Part shown: positions 46,996 through 56,176 of the stretch, in pieces
Layout of the letters: the number at the start of each line of letters is the position of its first letter
How positions within the stretch are numbered: position 1 is the stretch's first letter
NCBI GenBank assembly: GCA_001466705.2
Contig: LATX02000179.1
Span: 496,001 to 560,000, forward strand
Source of the DNA: Moniliophthora roreri
Lineage: Eukaryota > Basidiomycota > Agaricomycetes > Agaricales > Marasmiaceae
Direction of reading: 5' to 3'
Length of the DNA stretch: 64,000 nt
Notes under the pieces: model-generated
Seen by the model: the letters and a program-made list of their open reading frames with translations, nothing else
Told to the model about the DNA's origin: nothing
Databases searched by the model: none
Translations under genes and position numbers: made by a program

Positions 46996-48207
46996 ATGGC
47001 AGCCGAAGAATCCGATCTCGACGATCAACTCGAAGTAGCCGAACAGCTACTGAACCCCAACCCCGAACGAACCCCACGCCGAATTACTCGTAGCCAGCGG
47101 AGAGGAGCAGTCGAAAGTCTCCAACAAGAAAGAACAGAACCCGAAGCTGAGTCTTCCGAACCTGATCCATTTGATGAATACCGAAATATATTCCATACTC
47201 TGACCCCAGAAATGACGACTCCAGCTGGAAGCGCTGCTGCTGCTTCGGATGTCAAACCGAAGGTGGAATATGACGACACCGACGAACAATGGGCCCGGAC
47301 TATTTCCACGGCTGTACTCCAGATGATCGACGACAAGAAGGACAAAGCAAGTAAGGGACCGACTCCGGACCCCTTTTTGGGAAAACAATCAGACACCCGC
47401 TGCTTCCTCCTCAACCTCGAACTCTATTTCGCGATGAACCTGATCAAAGCGAACACCGACGAAAAGAAGAAGATGCTTCTTCTCTCTCTGGTCAAGGGAA
47501 ATACCACAGAGTGGAAGCAAAGGGAGACGATGAAGTTATTCCCTGAAAATGATGATCCTGAAGAGAAGAAGAAGGCTGCCGAAGAAACTTGGAGTAGTTT
47601 CAAGCAGAGATTCCGAAACGAATGGCAACCCATCAACGTTGTCAGGGAAGCACAGACGAAGATCGAACAGATCAAAATGACAGACAGGGCCAACGAATAC
47701 GTTAATCGATTCCGCCTTATCACGATGGACACCAAGTACAATGACGAGGCCCTTATGAAATTTTTTAGGGAAGGACTTCCAGAGTCCTTACAGAACAAGA
47801 TCATGCTCCGAACGGATGGAGAACCTGAAACTCTGGACGAATGGTACAAACTGGCAATCAGATATGACAACCAGTACAAGTTGGTCATGGCCAATAGGAA
47901 GAAGAGAGAGCTGATCAAGCCGAAGATCGCTCAGAAGGAAAAGGAAGTTATGGTTGGACGATTGCTGTCCGAATCTGATAGGAAGGACTACATGGTTGCA
48001 GGGAAGTGTTTCCGTTGTGCTAAGACCGGTCACGTCTCACGAGATTGTCCTACCAAAGGACAAGCACAACAAACTCTGCCACCCAAATATGAACCCAAGA
48101 AGCTCTCACCACGAGAGGCTTTCACCAAGATCTGCATGCTCATTGCCGAACAAGGAGAAGGAGAACAAGAAGAGATCTTTGATCTCATGGGAAAAGAGGG
48201 TTTTTGA
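46996..48207 (+). CDS. Gag of element B
   Basis: 403 aa, intact. An acidic, Arg-dotted N-terminus (ESDLDDQLEVAEQLL, RRITRSQRRG) is followed by the retrotransposon gag core (RFRNEWQPINVVREAQTKI, MTDRANEYVNRFRLI). The CCHC zinc knuckle CFRCAKTGHVSRDC fits C-x2-C-x4-H-x4-C. The end is LMGKEGF then TGA. It forms the virus-like particle and binds the element's RNA. The start is the first ATG after the primer site. Pol continues in another frame. Confidence 0.88.
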   Translation: MAAEESDLDDQLEVAEQLLNPNPERTPRRITRSQRRGAVESLQQERTEPEAESSEPDPFDEYRNIFHTLTPEMTTPAGSAAAASDVKPKVEYDDTDEQWARTISTAVLQMIDDKKDKASKGPTPDPFLGKQSDTRCFLLNLELYFAMNLIKANTDEKKKMLLLSLVKGNTTEWKQRETMKLFPENDDPEEKKKAAEETWSSFKQRFRNEWQPINVVREAQTKIEQIKMTDRANEYVNRFRLITMDTKYNDEALMKFFREGLPESLQNKIMLRTDGEPETLDEWYKLAIRYDNQYKLVMANRKKRELIKPKIAQKEKEVMVGRLLSESDRKDYMVAGKCFRCAKTGHVSRDCPTKGQAQQTLPPKYEPKKLSPREAFTKICMLIAEQGEGEQEEIFDLMGKEGF

Positions 48208-48209
48208 AG

Positions 48210-51200
48210 AGGTGGAAGAGGCCGACGCTCCACCTGCTATCACGATCTCAAACGTTGTACTAGCTAAGTTAAATCGAAACTCTATGCAAATTCCTATTCA
48301 ATACAACATCAGGACAGAAATCGTCGAAACAAGAGCCCTGATCGACTCAGGTGCTGATGGACGCTTCATCTGCGAAGAAGAAGCACAGAAACTCAAGAAA
48401 CCATGGACAAAATTAGAAAAACCCATCAAGGTTTTTAACATTGATGGAACCCAGAACAAAATCAGTTGGATCACACACTCTGTTACAGTCGACATAGCAA
48501 TTGGAGATAGATCAATGAAGGAAACTCTGTTGATCTCGGGACTTGGACCTGAACAGATCATTTTAGGACTGCCCTGGCTCCAAGATCACAATCCGGATAT
48601 TGATTGGGTCACCAGAGTAGTCCATTTCCGACCTAGGCGAAAGATCATGATTAAATGGCCGATGAAACCATTTATTGGGATCTTCGATGAAACCAAGGAA
48701 CTCAACACTGGAATATTGGACAAGGCCGAAGACAATGAAGTCTTAATTCAATCTTTCATTAGGGGAAAGGAAGACAGTGATGAAATCTGAATCAACGCTA
48801 AGTTGTCCACTTCTCAGGTACTGGCACAGGCTCATGAGGTTAAGGCGAAACCATTAGAGGAACTTCTTCCCCCATATCTTTCCGATTATTTGGATCGATT
48901 CGAAAAGAAGAAAGCCGAACGATTCCCGCCCTCTCAACCGTATGACCACGCGATAGACCTCAAACTGGATTTCAAACCATGGGACTGCAAGATCTACTCT
49001 TTATCACTGAAAGAGCGGATTGAACAAGACAAGTTCCTGGACGAAAACTTACGGAAAGGATACATTCGACCCTCGAAATCCCCGATGGCATCCCCTTTTT
49101 TCTTTGTAGCCAAGAAAGAAGCAGGAGCCCTACAACCCTGCCAAGATTACCAAGATTTGAATAATGGAACGATAAAAAACTGCTATCCCCTCCCATTGGT
49201 CACAGATCTTGTGGACAAACTAAAGACGGCAAAAGTCTTTACGAAGTTGGATCTACGTAACGGATACAACAATATACAGGTCAAGGATGGCGACCAATGG
49301 AAAGCAGCATTCAAGACACCTCGAGGTCTTTTTGAACCCACGGTTATGTTCTTTGGTTTAACGAACTCCCCGGCAACGTTTCAAGTGTTCATGAACGACA
49401 TCCTCAAAGACTTTATCGATGAGGGTTGGTGCGTGGTCTACATGGACGATATCTTGATTTTCTCTGATGAGATCAATCTCCATTGACTCCGTATGAGACA
49501 CGTCCTAGAATGATTGCGGGAGAACGACCTATACCTCAAACCGGAGAAATGCGAATTCGAAGTCACGAAAATGCTATTCTTAGGTATGGTTATCACACCG
49601 GGACATATATCAATGGACAAAACGAAACTGGCTGGAATCAAAGATTGGGAAGCTCCCAAAACAATCAAAGGTGTGCGATCGTTCCTTGGATTTGCAAATT
49701 TCTACCGCAAGTTCATAGGCAAATACGCAGAACTGGCACGACCTTTACACGAATTGACAAAGAAGGACACAAAATTCGAATGGACAAAACCTCGAGATAT
49801 TGCATTCAATGTATTGAAGGCGAAATTCCTCCAGTGACTGATCTTACAGATGCCAGATGATGAAAAGCCTTTCATAATCGAAGCTGATGTGTCGAAATGG
49901 GCTACAGGAGCGGTATTGAAACAACAAGGGTCCGACGGAGAACTCCACCCATGTGGATACATCTCACATGCATTCACTTCAACTGAACGGAACTACGAGA
50001 TTTACGACTGGGAGCTATTGGCAATCACTAACGCCCTAAAAGCTTGGGAACATTACCTCCTAGGAGGAGCACACCCGGTGACAGTCCTATCAGATCACAA
50101 GAACCTTACTTACTTCTGAACTGCACAGAAGTTGAATAGACGACAAGCCAGATTGAGTCTATACTTGACTCAATTCAACCTTTGACTGGTGCATGTTCCA
50201 GGAATGAAAATGGTTCAATCCGACGCTCTCTCACAACGACCAGACCTAGTGGATGAAGAAGAAAATGATAACGAAGACATCGTCATGTTACTAGATAAGT
50301 TATTTGTTAACATGATCGATACGGAGCTGAAAACGATGTTGGAGGAAGCCTTACCAAGCGATGAATTCCTTCAAATGACAATAGAAAGCCTGATCGAGAA
50401 GAGAACACCACCAATCAAGTCTTCCTTACAAGACTGGCGAACAGAGGGCAATCTATTGTTTTACAAAGATAGGATCTATGTACCGAATGACCCGACACTT
50501 TGAAGACTTGTTGTCAAAACCATTCACGAAGCATTACCACACGGACACCCTGGACAATGGAACACAGTTAATCAGGTGCAAAGAGATTATTGGTGGCCAG
50601 GGATGATGAAGTTCATCAAATCATTTGTTGATGGGTGCGCTGCATGCCAACAAATGAAAGTGAACGCACACCCCACACGAACACCTATACAGCTGATTGG
50701 GGGCCACAAAGATGCGTTGCCTTTCCAAATCATATCGATGGACTTAATCACAGATCTACCCAAAATAGCTGATTGCGATTCGATATTGGTCGTGGTCGAC
50801 CATGCAGCTATGAAGGGGGTGATTTTCATCCCATGTCACAAGAAGATCGACGCCACAGACATGGCAGAACTACTTTTTCAACATGTCTACAAACGTTTCG
50901 GACTACCCAACAAGATAATTTCGGATCGAGATCCATGATTTGCAGCTGAGGTCTTCAAAGAGATGGGAAAACTACTGGGGATAAAGCAAATGCTAAGTAC
51001 CGCTTATCATCCTCAAACGGACAGAGAGACTGAAAGAGTCAATCAAGAAGTAGAAATCTTTCTTCGGTTCTTCTGTGCCAAAGAACAAACGAAATGGAAA
51101 GACCTCCTTCATTTTGCCGAATTCACACACAACACCTGAACGCATTTGGTCACAAAGAACTCCCCTTCCTATCTCACGATGGGATATCATCCCCGACCTC

Positions 51201-51781
51201 TCCCCACTGTCTTTGAAAAGACAACAGTTCCCTCTGTGGAGAAAAGAGTGGCTGAATTGAAGAAGTTGAGAGAAGAGACATCCGCTCTACTGGACATCGC
51301 GGCAAGAGGAGTGAAAGAGAAAAGTGGAAAAGATCTAGACAAGTTCGAGAAGGGTTAGAAAGTCTGGCTGGAAGGAAAGAACTTGTCTTTGGGGTATCCA
51401 TCTCCCAAACTATCCCCCAAACGAGAAGGACCTTTCGAAATCACAGAAGTCTTAGGACCCATGACATACAGGTTGAAACTCCCATTCCAATGGAGAATTC
51501 ATTCCGTTTTCCATGCTGGTCTTTTGTCACCATACAAGGAAACTGACGTCCATGGACCCAACTTTCTGGAACCACCCCCAGACATAGTCGAAGGACAAGA
51601 GGAATACGAAGTCGAAGCCATCATCGGACATCGACCGAAAAGGAAGAACCAACCACCAAAGGAATACCTTGTTTCCTGGAAAGGATACAACTTATCGCAC
51701 AATCGGTGGCTGAAGCCAGCTGGCTTAAAGCATTCGATGGAGTTGTACTTGGACTATAAAATCACACACAACTTGCATTGA
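48210..51781 (+). pseudogene. Pol of element B (protease-RT-RNase H-integrase-chromodomain) with stops
   Basis: One frame runs from just after gag to 51781 with no frameshift but with stops near 48788, 49484, 49511, 49837, 50117, 50183, 50501, 50936, 51137 and 51356. Domains in order: protease (RALIDSGADGRFI), RT ([24 protein letters not shown]), RNase H (DKPF-like [20 protein letters not shown]), integrase (zinc part GHPGQWNTVNQVQRDYWWPG, DLITDLP, SDRDP, TERVNQEVE) and chromodomain (EYLVSWKGYNLSHNRW). Compared with copy C at least six stops replace Arg (CGA to TGA) and one replaces Gln (CAG to TAG). Confidence 0.9.
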
Positions 51782-51802
51782 TTCCCCATTCCCAATTGAA
51801 AC

Positions 51803-53116
51803 ATGTCTTCCCACACCAACCCTTCTGTCCAAGTCGGTCAACCCCCTTTCAATCCTCCAACTCAAGTCTTTCCAGATGATGCCGTTCATACCGAACCCTT
51901 CCATCCTTCGACATTCGAGTTGCTGTATCTGCTAAACAGCGAACACTACGACGAAGAGATGACAACAGCGATCAAAAACAGCAGCAAAAGGAACTGTGCC
52001 CTTTACGGTTGCCTTCTTTTTCTACGAGGTCAACGACGACAATTGCTGGAAAACATGACAAGACTAGATCGACACATGGGCATGCTAGCCCAACATATCT
52101 CGGACGATGAAACCTTCACTGTAACAGGGGCAATCGCGGTACCACATCCCTCTCTTGACATAGCGAACTTACCGCTTCATGTAATCCTCCCAGACACAGA
52201 TCCTGACAGAGATCGCTTCGCTACAGACAAGGATGTCAGCCCCAATGACCCAGCCTTCCTCTGAAAGGTTATCGCCCATCGAAGAGGTCTCAAACGAGCA
52301 ACTGAGATCTCCAAGGGCCAGTTCCTCCTCCAGCTTAGACAGCGATGTGTTGGAGCGGTTCAGACCCCAATCCCCTCCTCCTCTATCCCCCAGACCCACG
52401 CAATTGAACGTGTGGATGCATCTACCAGCAGAAGAAGCCCGACTCCCGTGGCAGGCGTCAGCAGTTTACCTGCCGACCAGCAAACCCTTCTCTACCCCGA
52501 TCCATTCCCCATTACCGACAACACAGGAAGCAACGAGTCGAACGTCTCCAATGCCAGCGGAAGAGCTGGAAAATTCCCAAATGTCTCCCCTCCTGCTACC
52601 CCGCCCGCAATGTCTCCCGACCATGAACTCCCCTCCACCACTTCCAGTGCAACTGAACCTTCCAGAAGAACGTTCCAGACAGCACGCCTTTCTGCAGAAC
52701 TCCTGAACCCCTTATGCCTCCCCGCCCCCATTATCCCCATTAACCTAGACACCCAATGTCCCTATTGTGTCAGTGTGGGATGACGAGGACGCGGAGCTGG
52801 ACGACAGGGCTTCGCCAATCGACTCGATATCAAACGATCCTATAATGCATACTATGGCGTTACTTGACGAGGTACACCAAGAGTTGAGTGTCCTGTGTGC
52901 AAACTGGGAGAGCACTGCGCCGTTGACTGTGTGGACTATGTCTGCCCAGTTTGCAACACTCATAAAGCTGGCCATCTCCCTGGATATTGTAGGGACAGAA
53001 GAAGGGCTACGAGAACTACGGGACGAAACAATACCAGCGGTACATCAACTCTTGACATCGATTGGAGATATGATACCACGTGGGATGATGCCGACTATGG
53101 AAATGGAGAACAGTGA
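51803..53116 (+). pseudogene. ORF3 of element B (pol-frame): N-domain plus tandem CCHC knuckles
   Basis: ATG lies 21 nt after the pol stop in the same frame. The first 153 codons are open: FELLYLLNSEHYDEEM, YGCLLFLRGQRRQLLE, RHMGMLAQHISDDETF, and a segment ending SPNDPAFL before TGA. A Pro/Ser-rich linker follows (QQTLLYPDPFPI). Near 52880-52995 come CPVCKLGEHCAVDC (C-x2-C-x4-H-x4-C) and CPVCNTHKAGHLPGYC (C-x2-C-x6-H-x4-C), then an Arg-rich piece and the acidic tail DTTWDDADYGNGEQ. Stops in the linker are TGA (52262, 52781, near 52868). No membrane segment is seen, so it is not an envelope gene. The family is not recognised. Confidence 0.7.
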
Positions 53117-53288
53117 GCGACCCCAAGACCCACCTTTGGGAGATGGGATCATCGTCGACATGGGTTCCCCAGAAGGACCGAGGATTTTCAGGCGGATAGA
53201 TCGAGAGACAGAGATGAGAGAACGGAGAGAGCCACAGTGGCAAGGCGAATGGCTCATAGGAGGACAACCAATCGTTTCAAACGTGTAA
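52233..53288 (+). pseudogene. Overlapping +1-frame ORF of element B (ORF3b)
   Basis: In the +1 frame relative to ORF3, an ATG at 52233 opens 157 codons, one TGA (52704-52706) intervenes, and the frame then runs to 53288, 20 nt before the polypurine tract. It includes LSPRPTQLNVWMHL (R1: ISPRPMQANAWTYL), VYLPTSKPFST, SVWDDEDAELDD, LCANWESTAPLTVW, ISLDIVGTEEGLRELRDET and VDMGSPEGPR. The second part overlaps the zinc knuckles completely. There is no known domain; the predicted C-terminal half looks helical. Confidence 0.5.
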
Positions 53289-53311
53289 GTTCGAAGGTAA
53301 GACAGGGGTAA

Positions 53312-53933
53312 TGTTACAGTCACGCACGAACAGACAATCTTTTTCTTTTTCCTATCTATTGCTTTGACACTTAAGCGCTCTCAAGCACTAGTTTTCTCTT
53401 TCCACCTATGCTTCTCATTGACATCTGGACACATCCACATTCCCAGCCCCCTTTTCTGACTTTATGCCTACCTTCCTATTTAAGACATCATTGCTATGTC
53501 GTTCATGACATCAGCATGATATCATTATTCTATTCGTTTCTCTCTCTTTCTATTTATGATGCGATGTCACTTCTGACGTCGCTTATTGTATCATTATATT
53601 TATTTTTACTTCCTCGACATCACTTCTGATGTCATGTTCTCATTTACTATGTCGTCAAAGGCACACTCTATTTACTAAACAAACGATGTCGACCTTGCAG
53701 TTTGTATGCAAACTGGTAACTACAATCGTTGTATAAGTAGGTAGTTTGCAGGTCTAAGCTACCTCAGCTTGACCTAGTTAATCCTTTGGAACTCTTGCTC
53801 ACATCGACCGAATCCTCAGAACTCTAGCAAGAGCTGGAGAACTCGAACTCGAACTTGCTCCTTTTGTCAACTTAGCGCTGCTACGTCATAGTGGTTGTTG
53901 AGCTGTTGTCGTTGCTGCGCAAGTAACGTAACA
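53312..53933 (+). repeat. 3' LTR of element B
   Basis: 622 bp, same ends as the 5' LTR. Seven differences from it were counted by eye, all transitions, six of them at CpG dinucleotides. Confidence 0.92.
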
Positions 53934-54279
53934 GGGTACATTCATGAATCAAAATCTCCAATGGCTTCTCCATCCTTTCTTGTAGCCAAGAAAGGGAAAG
54001 AAGCCCTAAGGCCTACACAGGATTACTGAAAGCTCAATGAAGGGACTGTCAAGAACACCTACTTATTACCACTCATCTCAGACCTCATCAACAAATTAAA
54101 AGAAGCCCAGATCTTCAGCAAGCTGGACTTGCACAACAGATACAATAATGTTTGGATCAAGGATAGAGACCAATGGAAGGCTGCATTCAAGACAAACTGA
54201 GGGCTCTTTGAACCAACAGTTATGTTCTTCAGACTTAGCAATTCCCTGGCAACTTTCCAAGCCTTCATGAATGACATTC
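53934..54279 (+). pseudogene. RT segment of element A between insertions B and C
   Basis: It resumes A's RT with [20 protein letters not shown], continues through [14 protein letters not shown] and a [23 protein letters not shown] block, and ends MNDI at CATTC, the duplicated target of element C. Several stops are present. Confidence 0.85.
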
Positions 54280-54683
54280 TGTTACGTTACTTGCGCAGCA
54301 ACGTCGACTCAACTACTTTAACGAAGTTCGTCCTTCGTCTCAAGCAGTTTACAAGTTCAAGTTTAAGTTCGTTCAGCGGTTGCTGAAGTTCAGAGATCCT
54401 TCAATACTGGCGTTGACACAAGTGTAGATTAACCAGGTCAAGCTGAAGACTTAGAGCCTCAGCCTGAGCATTTAAATACGTTACAACAGAGTAAGTACTA
54501 ACTATATACGTATAGCCAACGAACTCGGTGATTGTCCAATATTTCCCGAAGCTATCGGGGTATGAGTAATAAGTACAAAGGATAAGCGAAATGGGGACTA
54601 GGAAGGTGTATGAGTCCGATGACAAGGGGAAGCATATGTAGTATTACACAGAAGAAGGAAGTGAAAAGAGAAAGTTCGTAACA
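54280..54683 (-). repeat. 3' LTR of element C
   Basis: 404 bp with TGTTAC...GTAACA ends. Its self-priming 12-mer lies at 54435-54446 on the minus strand. Confidence 0.92.
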
Positions 54684-54723
54684 TTACCCCCCCAACAAAG
54701 GGCAAACTCCGTTTGTCCGTTAC

Positions 54724-55788
54724 TTACGACTCCCCATCTCTGTATAACTCCGCATCGTAGTCGTAAGACGTATCGGGTCGGTCCTCCATCTCTGGCATTT
54801 CTTCATCATCCTCCATACGCGGAGTAGCCGGCATCTCAGAAACGGGTTGCCATCCCATGGCCTGCCATTCTTCAACCGAGAGCATCCTCACCTTCTGCGG
54901 GTCCGCCCCTACGAACAACAACTGGGCGTCCCGATCGTACTCCTCCTCTAACTTCTCAACATTCTCCGCCAAGGTTCTCGTAGGGCTCGTCATTGTACCA
55001 CCGTTCATCGTCATAATGGCGACCATCCGACAGAGAGTCTGAGCTCGAATCAGGCCTTCTGCGTGCAATGCGGCCAGACCTTCGTTGGTCGGGGCAGTGA
55101 CCAGATGTATGTCCAGGCTGAGTCTTGAAGCATCTGCGACACATGTACTGCGGGCAATGTCTGGCGAAATGGTGCTCCAATCTGCACACAGGGCAGAGAC
55201 GCAGTCGATGAGCTGCGTCATTGGGGTCGGTACTGGTGTCGGACTTCTCAAGCTGAGAATCGGTGGGTCTTCGATGTTTTCGGGGATTCGGTTCTCCTGC
55301 CCTTCATCCTCGTCCTCGTCCCCTGACTCCCCGAGAACGACCTCCCCTCCAACTGTGGGTATGTGTTCCACCCTCGGGTGGAACTGTGGCCTCAGGCGTC
55401 TGAAGATTTCAGGGGTCGGCGGTGGTCGAAGGTCCAGGCTGAGAGGAGGTGAGGGAGTCGAGCGACTCGACCTTAGGTTTGACGTCGGGATCGGGAGTGG
55501 GGTCAGGATAAACGAGGGTGTTGTTGGGTTCGGGGGAGGAATGGGTATCGGCCGGGAGTTCGGCTTCATTAACGGCGGGTTCAGAGGTGAGTCTGGAGAT
55601 GAGACTCTGAGTGTCGTTGATATCGGGACAGGGGTACCCGTTCCCATCGGTTCGTCGTCCGAGTCAGTCGAGGAGGCTAAAGGTGAGGGGATGAGGGTAT
55701 TCCGACATCGCTCTGGGATCTGCGGGAGGGGGCATGGACAAATGGGGGTGATAGGGAAACATAGACAGTACCGTAACGGGACCTTCAA
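54724..55788 (-). CDS. Overlapping-frame ORF of element C (ORF3b), intact
   Basis: 354 codons without a stop, ending AELYRDGES. The frame has no ATG at its upstream end; the first Met is internal (EPMGTGTPVPIS), so it may be reached by frameshift or splicing from ORF3. It is Pro/Ser-rich first (PLSLDLRPPPTPEIFRRL), then acidic (SGDEDEDEGQENRIPE). A helical part follows that matches B and R1: ALCADWSTISPDIARS and ISL-like LSLDIHLVTAPTNEGLAAL. It overlaps the zinc knuckles of ORF3 in the +1 frame, the same relation as in B and R1. Function unknown. Confidence 0.55.
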   Translation of the reverse strand: MKVPLRYCLCFPITPICPCPLPQIPERCRNTLIPSPLASSTDSDDEPMGTGTPVPISTTLRVSSPDSPLNPPLMKPNSRPIPIPPPNPTTPSFILTPLPIPTSNLRSSRSTPSPPLSLDLRPPPTPEIFRRLRPQFHPRVEHIPTVGGEVVLGESGDEDEDEGQENRIPENIEDPPILSLRSPTPVPTPMTQLIDCVSALCADWSTISPDIARSTCVADASRLSLDIHLVTAPTNEGLAALHAEGLIRAQTLCRMVAIMTMNGGTMTSPTRTLAENVEKLEEEYDRDAQLLFVGADPQKVRMLSVEEWQAMGWQPVSEMPATPRMEDDEEMPEMEDRPDTSYDYDAELYRDGES

Positions 55789-56134
55789 GTCCCAGTTGAT
55801 AATTGCAGGCGTACATTATTTGGTTTGCAATTTCAAGACTGCAGCTCTCAACGATTCTTTCGAATAGTTTTCGTTGACCCCTGAGGAAAAACAGGCTTTT
55901 GACGCAGGGTTCCAGTCAGTTGTGCTGATCAGCGGCGTTCCGGACTTGATCGTCGTACTGTCCACTGTTGAAAAGATGGAGGAGCTGGTAGGGGTTGGGT
56001 TTGAGACTGTTTGGGTAGGTGATATTTTCTCCGTATCGTCCCTCTCCCGACACAGTAGGAACAGGGCTCGAGTTTCCAGTTGGCTGGCTGCCAACAAGAG
56101 AAGAGGAAGAGGCGACGGGGGATGCATCAGACAT
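54956..56134 (-). pseudogene. ORF3 of element C (pol-frame): N-domain plus tandem CCHC knuckles
   Basis: ATG at 56134 lies 42 nt after the pol stop and in the pol frame. The N-domain is shorter but alignable (NPYQLLHLFNSGQYDDQV, then a stop, then KSLFFLRGQRKLFE). Near 55195-55110 come CPVCRLEHHFARHC (C-x2-C-x4-H-x4-C) and CRRCFKTQPGHTSGHC (C-x2-C-x6-H-x4-C), then an Arg-rich stretch and an acidic Tyr/Trp tail (HYDDERWYNDEPYE). Three or more TGA stops interrupt the frame, although pol of the same copy is intact. Confidence 0.6.
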
Positions 56135-56176
56135 AGTTTGTTATGAATTGGTGGGGATGGGGTCTCTAGGTCTTAA

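Larger units (their letters stand above)
46291..53933 (+). mobile_element. Complete Ty3/Gypsy chromovirus B with ORF3
   Basis: 7643 bp with two 622-bp LTRs (7 differences by eye), primer site, gag, pol (protease, RT, RNase H, integrase, chromodomain), ORF3, and polypurine tract GACAGGGGTAA at 53301-53311. It is flanked by GGGTA on both sides and sits inside the RT of element A. The gene order (integrase last, then chromodomain) marks it as a chromovirus. Pol carries about ten in-frame stops, so this copy is not autonomous now. Confidence 0.93.

Noticed and set aside
51779..51805. Possible stop readthrough from pol into ORF3
   Set aside because: ORF3 is in the pol frame and all three pol stops are TGA. 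However, B has a second TGA and C a TAA between the two genes, and no known readthrough context follows the stop.
55085..55867. 260-codon plus-strand frame, Gly/Arg-rich
   Set aside because: Antisense to the Pro/Ser-rich ORF3b of element C. The composition mirrors the coding strand.
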